13,212 bases of DNA, taken from Cephalothrix spiralis (Eukaryota > Nemertea > Palaeonemertea > Archinemertea > Cephalotrichidae). The notes beneath the pieces were generated by a model. The model had not been told where the DNA came from. It saw nothing but the letters and a program-made list of their open reading frames with translations, and did no database searches. Positions 9,601-13,212 of this stretch are shown here, piece by piece; positions within the stretch are counted from its first letter, which is position 1; each line of letters starts with the position of its first letter. The DNA lies in NCBI GenBank assembly GCA_032353305.1, contig JAUCNG010159981.1, positions 1 to 13,212 on the forward strand, in the 5' to 3' direction. The position numbers and the translations under genes are program-made.

Positions 9601-11971
9601 GAGCTGCGCATTTCAGTTTCCGCACTGTGCAATGAAGTTTGCATGCGCGAATCCAAAAAATAACAGCGGGTTCTTGTATATTAGGGTCATATTCCTATCT
9701 GTTGCAAATTCATTTAAATAGCTTTAATTCAGCCGATACTGAGACATCGACGGTCTAAATATAACAGTTTTATTTATCTTGACAAGTAGGCTTTCATTAA
9801 TGTACTACCAGCAAATAGCAATATGACCTACATCAACAAGTTCCTGCTATTATTTTTTTAATTTACGTATTCGCAGTGCAAATACGCAGATCTCGAAAAA
9901 GCTTTTCTCGCTCTTGAAAACTGAAGTTTTATTAAATATTGGCTAGGTAAAGCCGAATCGGACGAAATACATGTATGATCAAAACACGGGGTAGATATAT
10001 TTTACTTGTAGCTTATGAAGTCAAAGAGTAGCTAAAAGATGGCTCTTCTTAAGGCTTTCTTTATTTGATATGCTTACGAAAAAGGTTTCTCAAAGATTTT
10101 TTTCATTTTGGTGGCTCTGTCCCACTTCCTGTTTACGTCACAAGGAAGGGGTGTCTACAGATTTACCAGGATCATTTTTCCTGACTTTCCACGACCATTT
10201 CTCACCATTTTCCCTGACTTTCTTAATTTTCATTATCGAAATATCAGTAACTCTATTTCTAAACAAAAACAGATTCATCTTAAAGTAAACAAATACAAAG
10301 AGCAAGCCTCAACTTTTTATATAAATCTTACAAACCAATGTAATAAATCTGAAATGCGCCGAAGGTGCCAAATTTTTTGATTTTTTAAGTATAAGACACG
10401 ACATAGACACGACATTTTTTGGTATTTCAGAACATTTTCCCTGACCACAAAGATGAATTCCCTGACTCTTTCCCTGACCAATTGGTAGACACCCTTCAGG
10501 AACTACTTGCTCCATAAACACGTGTACTACTATACTGTAACACTATAAACGGAAAAACTATTTAACTACAAAGCATACCTCATTTTCTTTCTTTACTTCC
10601 AACACTGGTTCTGATTTTATTTCCACAGGAGGTGGAGGAGGAACAGTTGGAGGGACGGGGCCATCGTTTCCAGGAGCTCTGTTTTCTGCATCAGCTAAGT
10701 AAGCTTTATTGTTAAGTCCTTCAAAGAGTTCATCAATGAAGAATTTTGTTTCTGAAATATATATGAACAATAATATCAACAATACTGTCTGGCTAGAAAT
10801 CAAACGAAAATTTAATATCAAACATCTATCCTTAAGGTTTCTTTAATAACAGGGTGGCCACAACTTTCTGAAAACAAAATTCCATGATATTTCCATGACT
10901 TTTCCTGTCGCGACATCTTGAAAAAGTCTAAATAGTTGTCAGTCGCGACAAATATTTTTGCCAAATTGAAATTTTTTTCAAAATTTCCATGACATTTCCA
11001 GCTTTTTGCCTATTTTTTCAATTTTCATGACATTTCCATGACTTTTTGGGCCACTTTCTGAATTCCATGACATTTCCAGGTATTCCAGATATGTGGTCAC
11101 CCTGTATAAGCTTTAAATTCTTAAATACATTGGTGCTTAAAAATTCATCCATAGAAAACAAATTAATAAACCAAAGAATAGATACAAGTGTAATCAGAGC
11201 AGGCCGCGATTAATCGATCCAGATCGATGAATTAGGATTGCTCACATGTGTTGCCATTCGTGTAAACGAAGTTCAAAAAATCATTCGAAAACACCAAAGC
11301 CGAGATATGTTGACAATAGTGAAAGAGCAGTTTTTTTAAGTAAACGAAGAAAATCGTTAAAAGTACGTTTTGGTATCCTTTCCAATACATGTCCGGTGCT
11401 GTGAAGCGCCCACATTTTCAAATGAATGAAGCATTGGTGTGGTATCGGATCCTTGGAATCGACAGTATTTTGGGTTTCTTGGTTAGCTGCGAAAACAGCA
11501 AGATTTGAGAGCCCCTTTGCTCTGTGTTATAAGGAGGACAATGGATCTCAATAACTTACTGTCTTGAAGAAAAACATCAAGTTGGTCAGCGCATAACTTT
11601 TGAAGTTCAGCTTCTGGCTTGTCTTTCTTGATCAAAGCAACAACATATTTGGAAAGAGCAATTGGGTCAGCATCGCAACTGAAAGCAAATTTTTGACGTC
11701 ATTATAAATTTAAGAAAATATTTCAAATACATCTTACATAATACTGAAATAAAATTATTTTTACAAACTTCAGAGCTACTTGTTTTAATGTTAAATTAAT
11801 CTAATTTTTCTTATGCAAACAAAGGCATCGTATATATGACATGGTCCTCAATGTATGAAATTTTATCTTAAAATTTTATAAATTATAAATATAATTTATA
11901 ATAGATACTTACATTGGAGTAAGAGTCTTTGTAAGCCAAGCCTTAAATGCATCAATATTATCGATAATCAT
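479..11971 (-). CDS. RBM26/27-like: RBM26/RBM27 (swm) orthologue, 12 exons, 3' end outside window
   Basis: The coding parts join as 11971-11913, 11678-11560, 10751-10579, 9469-9330, 9052-8781, 6538-6371, 5605-5504, 4689-4627, 3878-3633, 2867-2605, 1764-1666 and 691-479: 639 codons with no stop. Visible in order are a PWI-like N-terminal domain, an RS/RGG region, a CCCH zinc finger and an RRM containing FNGDPEGALISY and NNRFIKVFW, then a lysine-rich helix. That order and those motifs are characteristic of metazoan RBM26/RBM27 and fly swm. Family members are nuclear poly(A)-RNA-binding proteins; the human pair has been linked to the PAXT connection that hands polyadenylated nuclear transcripts to the RNA exosome with MTR4 and ZFC3H1. 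About the first two thirds of a roughly 1000-residue family protein is present; the second RRM-like domain and acidic C-terminus must lie beyond position 1. RBM26 and RBM27 cannot be separated here; a single pre-duplication invertebrate copy is likely. Function is inferred by homology recognised by eye. Confidence 0.95.
692..1665 (-). other. Intron 11 (exon 11 to exon 12)
   Basis: A 974-bp intron. More than half is occupied by an inverted-repeat element (840-1432, separate entry). The remainder is AT-rich; I see no coding block, structural RNA or other repeat in it. Confidence 0.8.
840..1432. mobile_element. MITE-like element with nested inverted repeats
   Basis: The 22 bp at 840-861 (starting AGCTGGGCCATTCC) are a perfect inverse complement of 1411-1432. 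Inside, the 15 bp at 871-885 (TGTCCGGGACGTCAC) are a perfect inverse complement of 1056-1070. The total of 593 bp has no substantial open reading frame, as expected of a non-autonomous DNA transposon. A TA lies just outside each end (838-839 and 1432-1433) if the termini are trimmed by a base, so a TA target duplication is possible but not certain. The superfamily cannot be stated. Confidence 0.75.
1666..1764 (-). CDS. RBM26/27-like: Exon 11: linker after the RRM
   Basis: Acceptor CTGTTACATAG and donor GTAAGATT bound 99 nt (33 codons, phase 0 both sides). It encodes DDAPDMTSSPSKGIPPPDKM and then QFSRLPKPEPKEK (residues 536-568). No domain is recognisable; it corresponds to the variable linker between the RRM and the coiled coil in the family. 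It is frame-neutral if skipped. Supported by consistent splice sites and by the open frame joining exon 10 to exon 12. Confidence 0.83.
1765..2604 (-). other. Intron 10 (exon 10 to exon 11)
   Basis: An 840-bp intron. It contains small palindromes (for example GAGAACGTTCTC at about 2086-2097 and a CAGACT/AGTCTG hairpin at about 2101-2121) but I see no clear transposon, RNA gene or coding segment. Confidence 0.75.
2605..2867 (-). CDS. RBM26/27-like: Exon 10: RRM domain
   Basis: Acceptor CCAATTTTCAG and donor GTAAGGAA bound 263 nt, residues 448-535. It holds essentially a whole RRM: LEVRKIP as the RNP2 strand (459-465), the helix NNIAKLNEHFGKFG (469-482), ITSIQVCFNGDPEGALISY (484-502; the RNP1-like strand is GALISY), a second helix, and FNNRFIKVFWR (519-529). 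The FNGDPEGALI and NNRFIKV.W blocks are diagnostic of the RBM26/27 RRM. The RNP1 position lacks the usual aromatic pair of canonical RRMs, as in the family. Ends on a codon boundary. Confidence 0.97.
2868..3632 (-). other. Intron 9 (exon 9 to exon 10)
   Basis: A 765-bp intron. The half near the exon 10 acceptor is AT-rich with repeated AAATCGATTT motifs (about 2985-3035). The half near the exon 9 donor contains a tRNA-derived SINE-like unit (3432-3615) running antisense to the gene and ending within about 20 bp of the donor. Nothing else recognisable. Confidence 0.78.
3432..3615 (+). mobile_element. tRNA-derived SINE-like element
   Basis: The plus strand has an A-box-like TAGCGCAAGTGTTAGC (3445-3460) and a B-box-like GGTTCGATGCTCC (3489-3501) at tRNA-like spacing, with an ATGG/CCAT stem (about 3463-3474) where an anticodon arm would be. 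A roughly 110-bp GC-richer body follows to about 3612. The T arm is imperfect and no acceptor stem closes, so this is a tRNA-derived repeat and not a tRNA gene. The 62-codon open frame over it is not a gene. The ends are approximate; no target duplication or A tail is evident. Confidence 0.6.
3633..3878 (-). CDS. RBM26/27-like: Exon 9: NPEAP motif and proline-rich linker
   Basis: Acceptor TTGTTCTTTTAG and donor GTAAGTTT bound 246 nt, residues 366-447. It begins YRPEPYNPEAPLINTSQP, which corresponds to the conserved DGYNPEAPSITNT motif of RBM26/27, and continues with PPPPFQPGVPPVRPPGIPPG. It ends with a basic patch (MKRPFSDTTEAPIDNKKPF) resembling the KR/KK motif before the family's RRM. The conserved RPNLIGLTSGDMD segment of vertebrates is not seen. 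Phase 1 at both ends. Confidence 0.94.
4050..4300 (-). mobile_element. tRNA-derived SINE-like element, minus orientation
   Basis: Read on the minus strand, TAGGTCAGATGCATTG (4288-4273) resembles an A box and GGTTTGATTCC (4240-4230) is a good B box, about 35 bp apart as in tRNAs. A roughly 170-bp body continues toward lower coordinates, GC-richer than the surrounding intron. The body does not resemble that of the SINE-like unit at 3432, so it would be a different family. Boundaries are approximate. Confidence 0.5.
4430..4592. mobile_element. Fragment of CCATGACTTTTCC-type DNA transposon
   Basis: The segment carries TTCCATGACTTTTCCCTGA, CCCTGAAC, CCCCGACTTTTT and TTTTCCAGG motifs and ends GGTCACCCTG (4583-4591). 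The element at 10850-11104 has the same motif set and ends GTGGTCACCCTG. The opposite CAGGGTG terminus is not seen here, so this is probably a truncated copy. Confidence 0.5.
4627..4689 (-). CDS. RBM26/27-like: Exon 8: 63-nt proline-rich exon
   Basis: Acceptor TATAATTTCAG and donor GTAAGTTC bound a 63-nt exon encoding PPPTVPPPHIRLPPPGIPPP (residues 346-365). The family has a long proline-rich segment (PPPGLPPPPP type) directly after the zinc-finger block, and this matches in composition and position. It is phase 1 at both ends. Proline-rich segments of this type commonly bind WW, SH3 or EVH1 domains; no specific partner can be inferred. Confidence 0.9.
4690..5503 (-). other. Intron 7 (exon 7 to exon 8)
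   Basis: An 814-bp intron. It includes an imperfect hairpin (4821-4862) and a 16-bp exact repeat of TCACCCTGAATACGTC (5399-5414, also at 4584-4599). No coding block or clear transposon boundary. Confidence 0.75.
5504..5605 (-). CDS. RBM26/27-like: Exon 7: CCCH zinc finger
   Basis: Acceptor TTTCTGTTACAG and donor GTAAGTGG bound 102 nt. The reading EKGYCMRGDLCPFDHG continues from C306 of exon 6 to complete C-x8-C-x5-C-x3-H with C306, C315, C321 and H325. It goes on as LDPVVVEDVNIPNMMPFS, a block strongly conserved after the finger in RBM26/27. Such CCCH fingers bind single-stranded RNA. The exon is phase 1 on both sides, so it is a frame-neutral unit carrying three of the four zinc ligands. 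Confidence 0.97.
5864..6280. repeat. Degenerate direct repeats ending in CGGCGG
   Basis: A unit beginning GGTTTTATT..TTGATT and ending GACGGCGGC lies at 5864-5919. A similar one beginning GGTTTTATTGATTGATTTAC and ending GGTCGGCGGC lies at 6087-6138. A third, from ATTTACAAAC (about 6195) to GTCGGCGGC, ends at about 6249, and a fourth CGGCGG core is at 6271. An inverted partner (GAAGTCC..TTTCCTTTT..CCGC, about 5797-5825, against about 5912-5942) suggests foldback structure. Probably a decayed transposable element; an unrelated transposon end (6037) interrupts it. Confidence 0.55.
6037..6088 (+). mobile_element. Solo end of the foldback element family
   Basis: TACACAATTGGACGGAAAAA and the following bases to about 6088 (…TTGGCGAGGGCAAAA, GGTACATTTTCGC) match the terminal ~50 bp of both arms of the element at 7090-7510, being closest to its right arm. 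No matching inverted end is present in this intron, so this is a truncated copy or solo terminus. Confidence 0.8.
6371..6538 (-). CDS. RBM26/27-like: Exon 6: end of RS region and first cysteine of CCCH finger
   Basis: Acceptor CTCTATTTAG and donor GTAAGTTA bound 168 nt, residues 255-310. It starts RRSRSKSRSPKSF, closing the RS region, passes through an acidic/glycine-serine spacer, and ends RSRPRCRDFD. C306 is the first zinc ligand; the family sequence here is RCRDYDE. The exon is phase 1 at both ends and a multiple of three, so its removal would keep the frame while deleting C306. It follows the longest intron of the gene (2.2 kb). Confidence 0.95.
7090..7510. mobile_element. 421-bp foldback (long inverted repeat) transposon, TA-flanked
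   Basis: Two arms of about 200 bp (7090-7289 and 7312-7510) are inverse complements over almost their whole length, separated by a loop of about 22 nt. The ends read CACAATTGGACGG... and ...CCGTCCAATTGTG and are flanked by TA on both sides (7088-7089, 7511-7512), consistent with a TA target duplication as in IS630/Tc1/mariner-type insertion. G/C homopolymers (7228-7236, 7454-7462) mark arm differences. No credible transposase frame exists; the open frames on both strands are mirror images of the arms. A non-autonomous element; the superfamily is inferred only from TA and end shape. Confidence 0.88.
8214..8437. mobile_element. 224-bp MITE-like element with 53-bp terminal inverted repeats
   Basis: Bases 8214-8266 and 8385-8437 are inverse complements over 53 positions with about four mismatches; shared blocks include ATAGACATTTCATTTCAA and GGATCATTTGTACCAC. 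The 118-bp centre is AT-rich and non-coding. No convincing target duplication can be read at the ends, so the exact termini are uncertain by a few bases. Confidence 0.82.
8465..8540. repeat. 76-bp palindromic element
   Basis: AATATTGAATTCATATAGCCC (8465-8485, one base longer than its partner) pairs with GGGCTATATGATTTAATATT (8521-8540). Inside lie AGGTCACCATTCACCT (8488-8503), itself AGGT/ACCT, and a tight AGCCC-TTC-GGGCT hairpin at 8513-8525 that competes with the outer stem. It may be a tiny foldback element or an RNA hairpin in the intron; it starts only 27 bp from the neighbouring element. Confidence 0.6.
8766..8780 (-). other. Tandem alternative 5' splice site, 15-nt in-frame extension of exon 5
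   Basis: Downstream of the donor AG|GTAGGA (intron bases from 8780) a second donor, ACAA|GTAAGC, begins at 8765. The 15 nt between them contain no stop, and either choice joins exon 6 in frame. Use of the distal site would insert five residues (GRINT) into the RS region. The distal site has the better intron side (GTAAGC), the proximal site the better exon side (AG). Which is used cannot be told from sequence. Confidence 0.6.
8781..9052 (-). CDS. RBM26/27-like: Exon 5: RGG/RS-rich exon
   Basis: The acceptor is TTTTATTCCAG. The exon carries residues 164-254: an RG-rich start (GDFRGGDRRPFGRGRGGDRR) that repeats GGDRR twice, then dense RS dipeptides (RRRSRSRSWSPRNRSPS, RSRSRSPTRRSRSPRSRSRS). 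This corresponds to the RS-rich segment between the N-terminal domain and the zinc finger in RBM26/27, probably a nuclear localisation and speckle-targeting element and a substrate for SR kinases. The donor used here is AGAG|GTAGGA at 8780, giving 272 nt; a second in-frame donor lies 15 nt further downstream (entry at 8766-8780). Confidence 0.92.
9053..9329 (-). other. Intron 4 (exon 4 to exon 5)
   Basis: A 277-bp intron with no repeat or RNA gene that I recognise; it contains a small ATCGC/GCGAT hairpin (about 9140-9155) and a T-rich run at about 9256-9270. Confidence 0.8.
9330..9469 (-). CDS. RBM26/27-like: Exon 4: acidic/threonine linker and start of RS region
   Basis: Acceptor TTAATCTGTAG and donor GTGAGTTC bound 140 nt, residues 118-163 plus two bases of codon 164. 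It encodes EPESTTATVESTTPVEKKVE and then basic EDRKRRSRSRSPYYTRNN. The KKRR/SRSRSP piece begins the arginine-serine region, the type of sequence that directs proteins to nuclear speckles and mediates RS contacts. The sequence itself is not closely conserved; it is assigned by frame continuity, splice sites and its position between the PWI-like exons and the RS exon. Confidence 0.88.
9595..9898. mobile_element. Decayed inverted-repeat element (about 304 bp)
   Basis: The outer ends TTTCGAGAGCTGCGCATTT (9595-9613) and AAATACGCAGATCTCGAAA (9880-9898) are inverse complements with a few changes. The inner arms AAAAAATAACAGCGGGTTCTTG (9655 on) and CAAGTTCCTGCTATTATTTTTT (to about 9859) continue the pairing, as do GGGTCATATTCCTAT and GCAATATGACCTA further in. 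Identity is lower than for the element at 7090, so this is an older insertion. No coding capacity. Confidence 0.65.
10146..10497. mobile_element. 352-bp non-autonomous DNA transposon with AAGGG(G)TGTCTAC ends
   Basis: AAGGGGTGTCTACAGATTTACC at the left end (10146-10167) is an imperfect inverse complement of the right end AATTGGTAGACACCCTT (10480-10496). The interior is built from repeated CCCTGACTTT, CCCTGACC and CCCTGACTCTTT motifs. The overlapping plus-strand open frames here have no protein-family features and are repeat sequence. Confidence 0.65.
10579..10751 (-). CDS. RBM26/27-like: Exon 3: last PWI-like helix and proline/lysine linker
   Basis: Acceptor ATATATTTCAG and donor GTATGCTT bound 173 nt. 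The first part, TKFFIDELFEGLNNKAYL (residues 61-78), matches the final helix of the family's N-terminal domain. It is followed by a low-complexity segment with a PPTVPPPPPVEIKSEP stretch and then VKKENE, similar in character to the proline and KKEE-rich linker of vertebrate proteins. It ends exactly on a codon boundary (residue 117, phase 0). The donor has C at +5, weaker than the other donors. Confidence 0.93.
10752..11559 (-). other. Intron 2 (exon 2 to exon 3)
   Basis: An 808-bp intron with a 255-bp transposon remnant (10850-11104). It also holds a short piece (11389-11409) sharing the 5' end of the SINE-like unit at 3432, embedded in a GC-richer stretch (about 11380-11535) that may be a SINE fragment. 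No coding block. Confidence 0.75.
10850..11104. mobile_element. 255-bp non-autonomous DNA transposon with CAGGGTGRCCACA ends
   Basis: CAGGGTGGCCACA at 10850-10862 and TGTGGTCACCCTG at 11092-11104 are inverse complements at 12 of 13 positions. The interior is composed of TTCCATGACATTTCC-type repeats with two GTCGCGAC palindromes (about 10907 and 10942). No matching 8-bp or TA duplication is clear at the flanks, so I do not assign a superfamily. Confidence 0.78.
11560..11678 (-). CDS. RBM26/27-like: Exon 2: core of PWI-like domain
   Basis: Acceptor TTTGCTTTCAG and donor GTAAGTTA flank 119 nt that translate in the frame set by exon 1 to CDADPIALSKYVVALIKKDK followed by PEAELQKLCADQLDVFLQD (residues 21-59). 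The CDADP...KYV.AL.KKDK and CADQLDVFLQ blocks are the most conserved N-terminal signature of RBM26/RBM27. PWI domains bind nucleic acid or protein partners in nuclear RNA-processing factors. The exon ends one base into the lysine-60 codon. Confidence 0.95.
11679..11912 (-). other. Intron 1 (exon 1 to exon 2)
   Basis: A 234-bp AT-rich intron. A perfect 10-bp hairpin, TATAAATTAT / ATAATTTATA with an AAAT loop (11877-11900), sits about 11 nt inside the intron from the donor of exon 1. Otherwise nothing recognisable. Confidence 0.8.
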
Positions 11972-11990
11972 ATTAGTATTTTTCAAAATT
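11913..11990 (-). CDS. RBM26/27-like: Exon 1 of visible CDS: start codon and first helix of PWI-like domain
   Basis: On the minus strand a long pyrimidine tract ending TTTCTTTCAG sits directly before 11990, and the donor GTAAGTAT follows at 11912. The exon reads MIIDNIDAFKAWLTKTLTP from an ATG at 11971, matching the MII-start of family N-termini. I chose this ATG because fly and vertebrate family members begin with or very near the same motif, and it has A at -3. The 19 nt before it (11972-11990) are in frame without a stop (reading LKNTN just ahead of the Met), so a short extension from an upstream exon, like the extra residues before MII in human RBM26, is possible. Ends in phase 2 within the isoleucine-20 codon. 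Confidence 0.9.
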
Positions 11991-13212
11991 CTGAAAGAAA
12001 AAAGAAACTATTTTGGAATAAAGACAATTTATACAATTTTTAAAGCAACTATTTGAACATTATAATATAAGAAGCACAGTATATCAAATAAATAACTTTT
12101 ACTTAGTACATGCAGTTAGATAATTATCTCATTGATATGGCATATATGAATCTGATTGATAAGCTACAAACAGGAATAAAATTCAACAGTTTTGACAAAA
12201 AATACTGAAGTTCTATGTTTGATTTTTTTAACTTTTGAAATAAACAAGTTTGTAGTTTAGGCTACAGTTGGCTTTTTGTGGCTGTGCTTTTAACCCTATT
12301 CCTGAAGGGGGGCGGATTCCGCTCCCCCTAAGGTTTTTCAAAATTATCTTTCTTGATTTTTTTGGAGTTTTAAGCTGAATGGATTGCCGACATAATAAAA
12401 AAAAATTCAGGGGGGTAGGTGCCCCAGGGCCGGCACTAGAGGGCCTCAAAATTGGGGAAATTTTTATTTTTGGTCAAAAAATGATAAAAATTGTGAAAAA
12501 TTAGCTGAAGTGAGGAGCACAATGGTGCTAATGCATTTTATATCAATAATAACATAAATATATTTGTTTAGACCTAATTATTTAAAAATTGATTTTTGAC
12601 AATATGGTTTGGTGCGCAACTGCTGGCAAGTAAGGTGCGCAGGTCTCTTTGAAATTGTATCTTGTGTGCGCATTTTTAAAGGTTTCCAGACTGGTTTCAT
12701 GCTTCTTTAGTATGGTGAAATAGTCCGGCGTGTACACTAAAGAAGCCATGTAATGCGTATAATGGACTATGGCCAGGCCAGACCTTTTTTCAATTTTTGT
12801 ATTTCATTTTCAGAAAAAAATCTCAGTCCTGATAACAAAGCACGATATCGAGATAAATTCCCGACTTTCCAAGTGCTACAAGATTTCCTTGACTCTATAA
12901 ACACCTTTTAAACTATAATATGTCTGGTGTCTTGACTACAGCAATGCAAAAAATAAATGTGATTGTTCCCTTTCAGTTTCAACTTTCATTTTTCAATCTC
13001 TCGACAGTTTCAAGATAATCAGAAAAGAATTGGCGAAGTACAAAATGAATATTGAATATGGCGCTGCCAGTATTACGCTATTGGAATAACTATATATATG
13101 GGAATAATGGCGAGTTATCGTTAAATAATAAGCACAACTAGAAGTTCCGAAGGAACATTCAAAAGTTTTCACTTTACAAGGCTATATATTTAATAATTTA
13201 ATTAACAGTGGG
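11991..13212. other. Upstream intron or 5' region, no exon placed
   Basis: The strong acceptor at 11991-11992 implies an upstream (probably 5' UTR) exon on the minus strand, but I could not choose one among the weak GT sites here. The stretch contains a G/C-run-rich region (about 12305-12450) with a CAGGGCCGGC motif at 12425 and an imperfect CTTCTTTAGT / ACTAAAGAAG hairpin (about 12700-12755). No family-like coding sequence was found on either strand. Confidence 0.6.

Larger units (their letters stand above)
9470..10578 (-). other. Intron 3 (exon 3 to exon 4)
   Basis: A 1109-bp intron with two non-autonomous inverted-repeat elements (9595-9898 and 10146-10497). The spacer 9899-10145 and the edges show nothing recognisable. 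Confidence 0.78.

Noticed and set aside
10070-10521. Open frames on both strands with LTFHDHFSPFSLTF-like repeats
   Set aside because: They translate the CCCTGACTTT repeat interior of a non-autonomous transposon.
12228-12449. 73-codon minus-strand open frame as an upstream coding exon
   Set aside because: Sequence lies over a repeat-like G/C-run region and does not resemble any RBM26/27 N-terminus; the family start is already at 11971.
1-13212. CRISPR array, operon, phage or defence system
   Set aside because: Spliced metazoan gene structure throughout; no regularly spaced identical repeats, no prokaryotic genes.

Overview
This is a eukaryotic, almost certainly invertebrate animal, nuclear genomic window. 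It is AT-rich, carries one intron-rich gene on the minus strand, and its introns are full of short inverted-repeat transposon remnants and tRNA-derived SINE-like pieces. I cannot name the species. No bacterial, viral or organellar features are visible.

The gene is an orthologue of RBM26/RBM27 (Drosophila swm), a nuclear RNA-binding protein. Twelve exons on the minus strand run from 11990 down to 479. All have GT-AG junctions, and the reading frame stays open across all eleven introns: 1917 nt, 639 codons from the ATG at 11971 to the last base of the exon at 479. In order the protein has an N-terminal PWI-like helical domain (about residues 1-77), a proline-rich and acidic/lysine linker, an RGG/RS-rich region (about 150-262), a C-x8-C-x5-C-x3-H zinc finger (C306, C315, C321, H325), a proline-rich linker (about 340-447), an RRM (about 458-530), and the start of a lysine-rich coiled coil (about 604-639). 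The 3' third of the gene (rest of the coiled coil, the second RRM-like domain and the acidic tail of the family) lies beyond position 1 of the window. No 5' UTR exon or promoter could be placed in 11991-13212.

Layout from low to high coordinate: 1-478 intron with a CGGCGG-bearing degenerate repeat; 479-691 coiled-coil exon; 692-1665 intron with a nested inverted-repeat element (840-1432); 1666-1764 exon; 2605-2867 RRM exon; 2868-3632 intron with a tRNA-derived SINE; 3633-3878 exon; 3879-4626 intron with a second tRNA-like SINE in the opposite orientation; 4627-4689 proline-rich small exon; 5504-5605 zinc-finger exon; 5606-6370 intron with GC-rich direct repeats and an orphan transposon end; 6371-6538 exon; 6539-8780 longest intron, with a 421-bp near-perfect foldback element (7090-7510), a 224-bp MITE-like element (8214-8437) and a small palindrome (8465-8540); 8781-9052 RS exon with a tandem alternative donor; 9330-9469 exon; 9470-10578 intron with two inverted-repeat elements; 10579-10751 exon; 10752-11559 intron with a 255-bp element whose ends begin CAGGGTG; 11560-11678 and 11913-11990 N-terminal exons.

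I see no previously undescribed multi-gene system. The most interesting points are the splice architecture (in-frame tandem donors; a block of phase-1 symmetric exons, one of which removes most of the zinc finger) and inverted transposon copies that lie on both sides of one of those symmetric exons.
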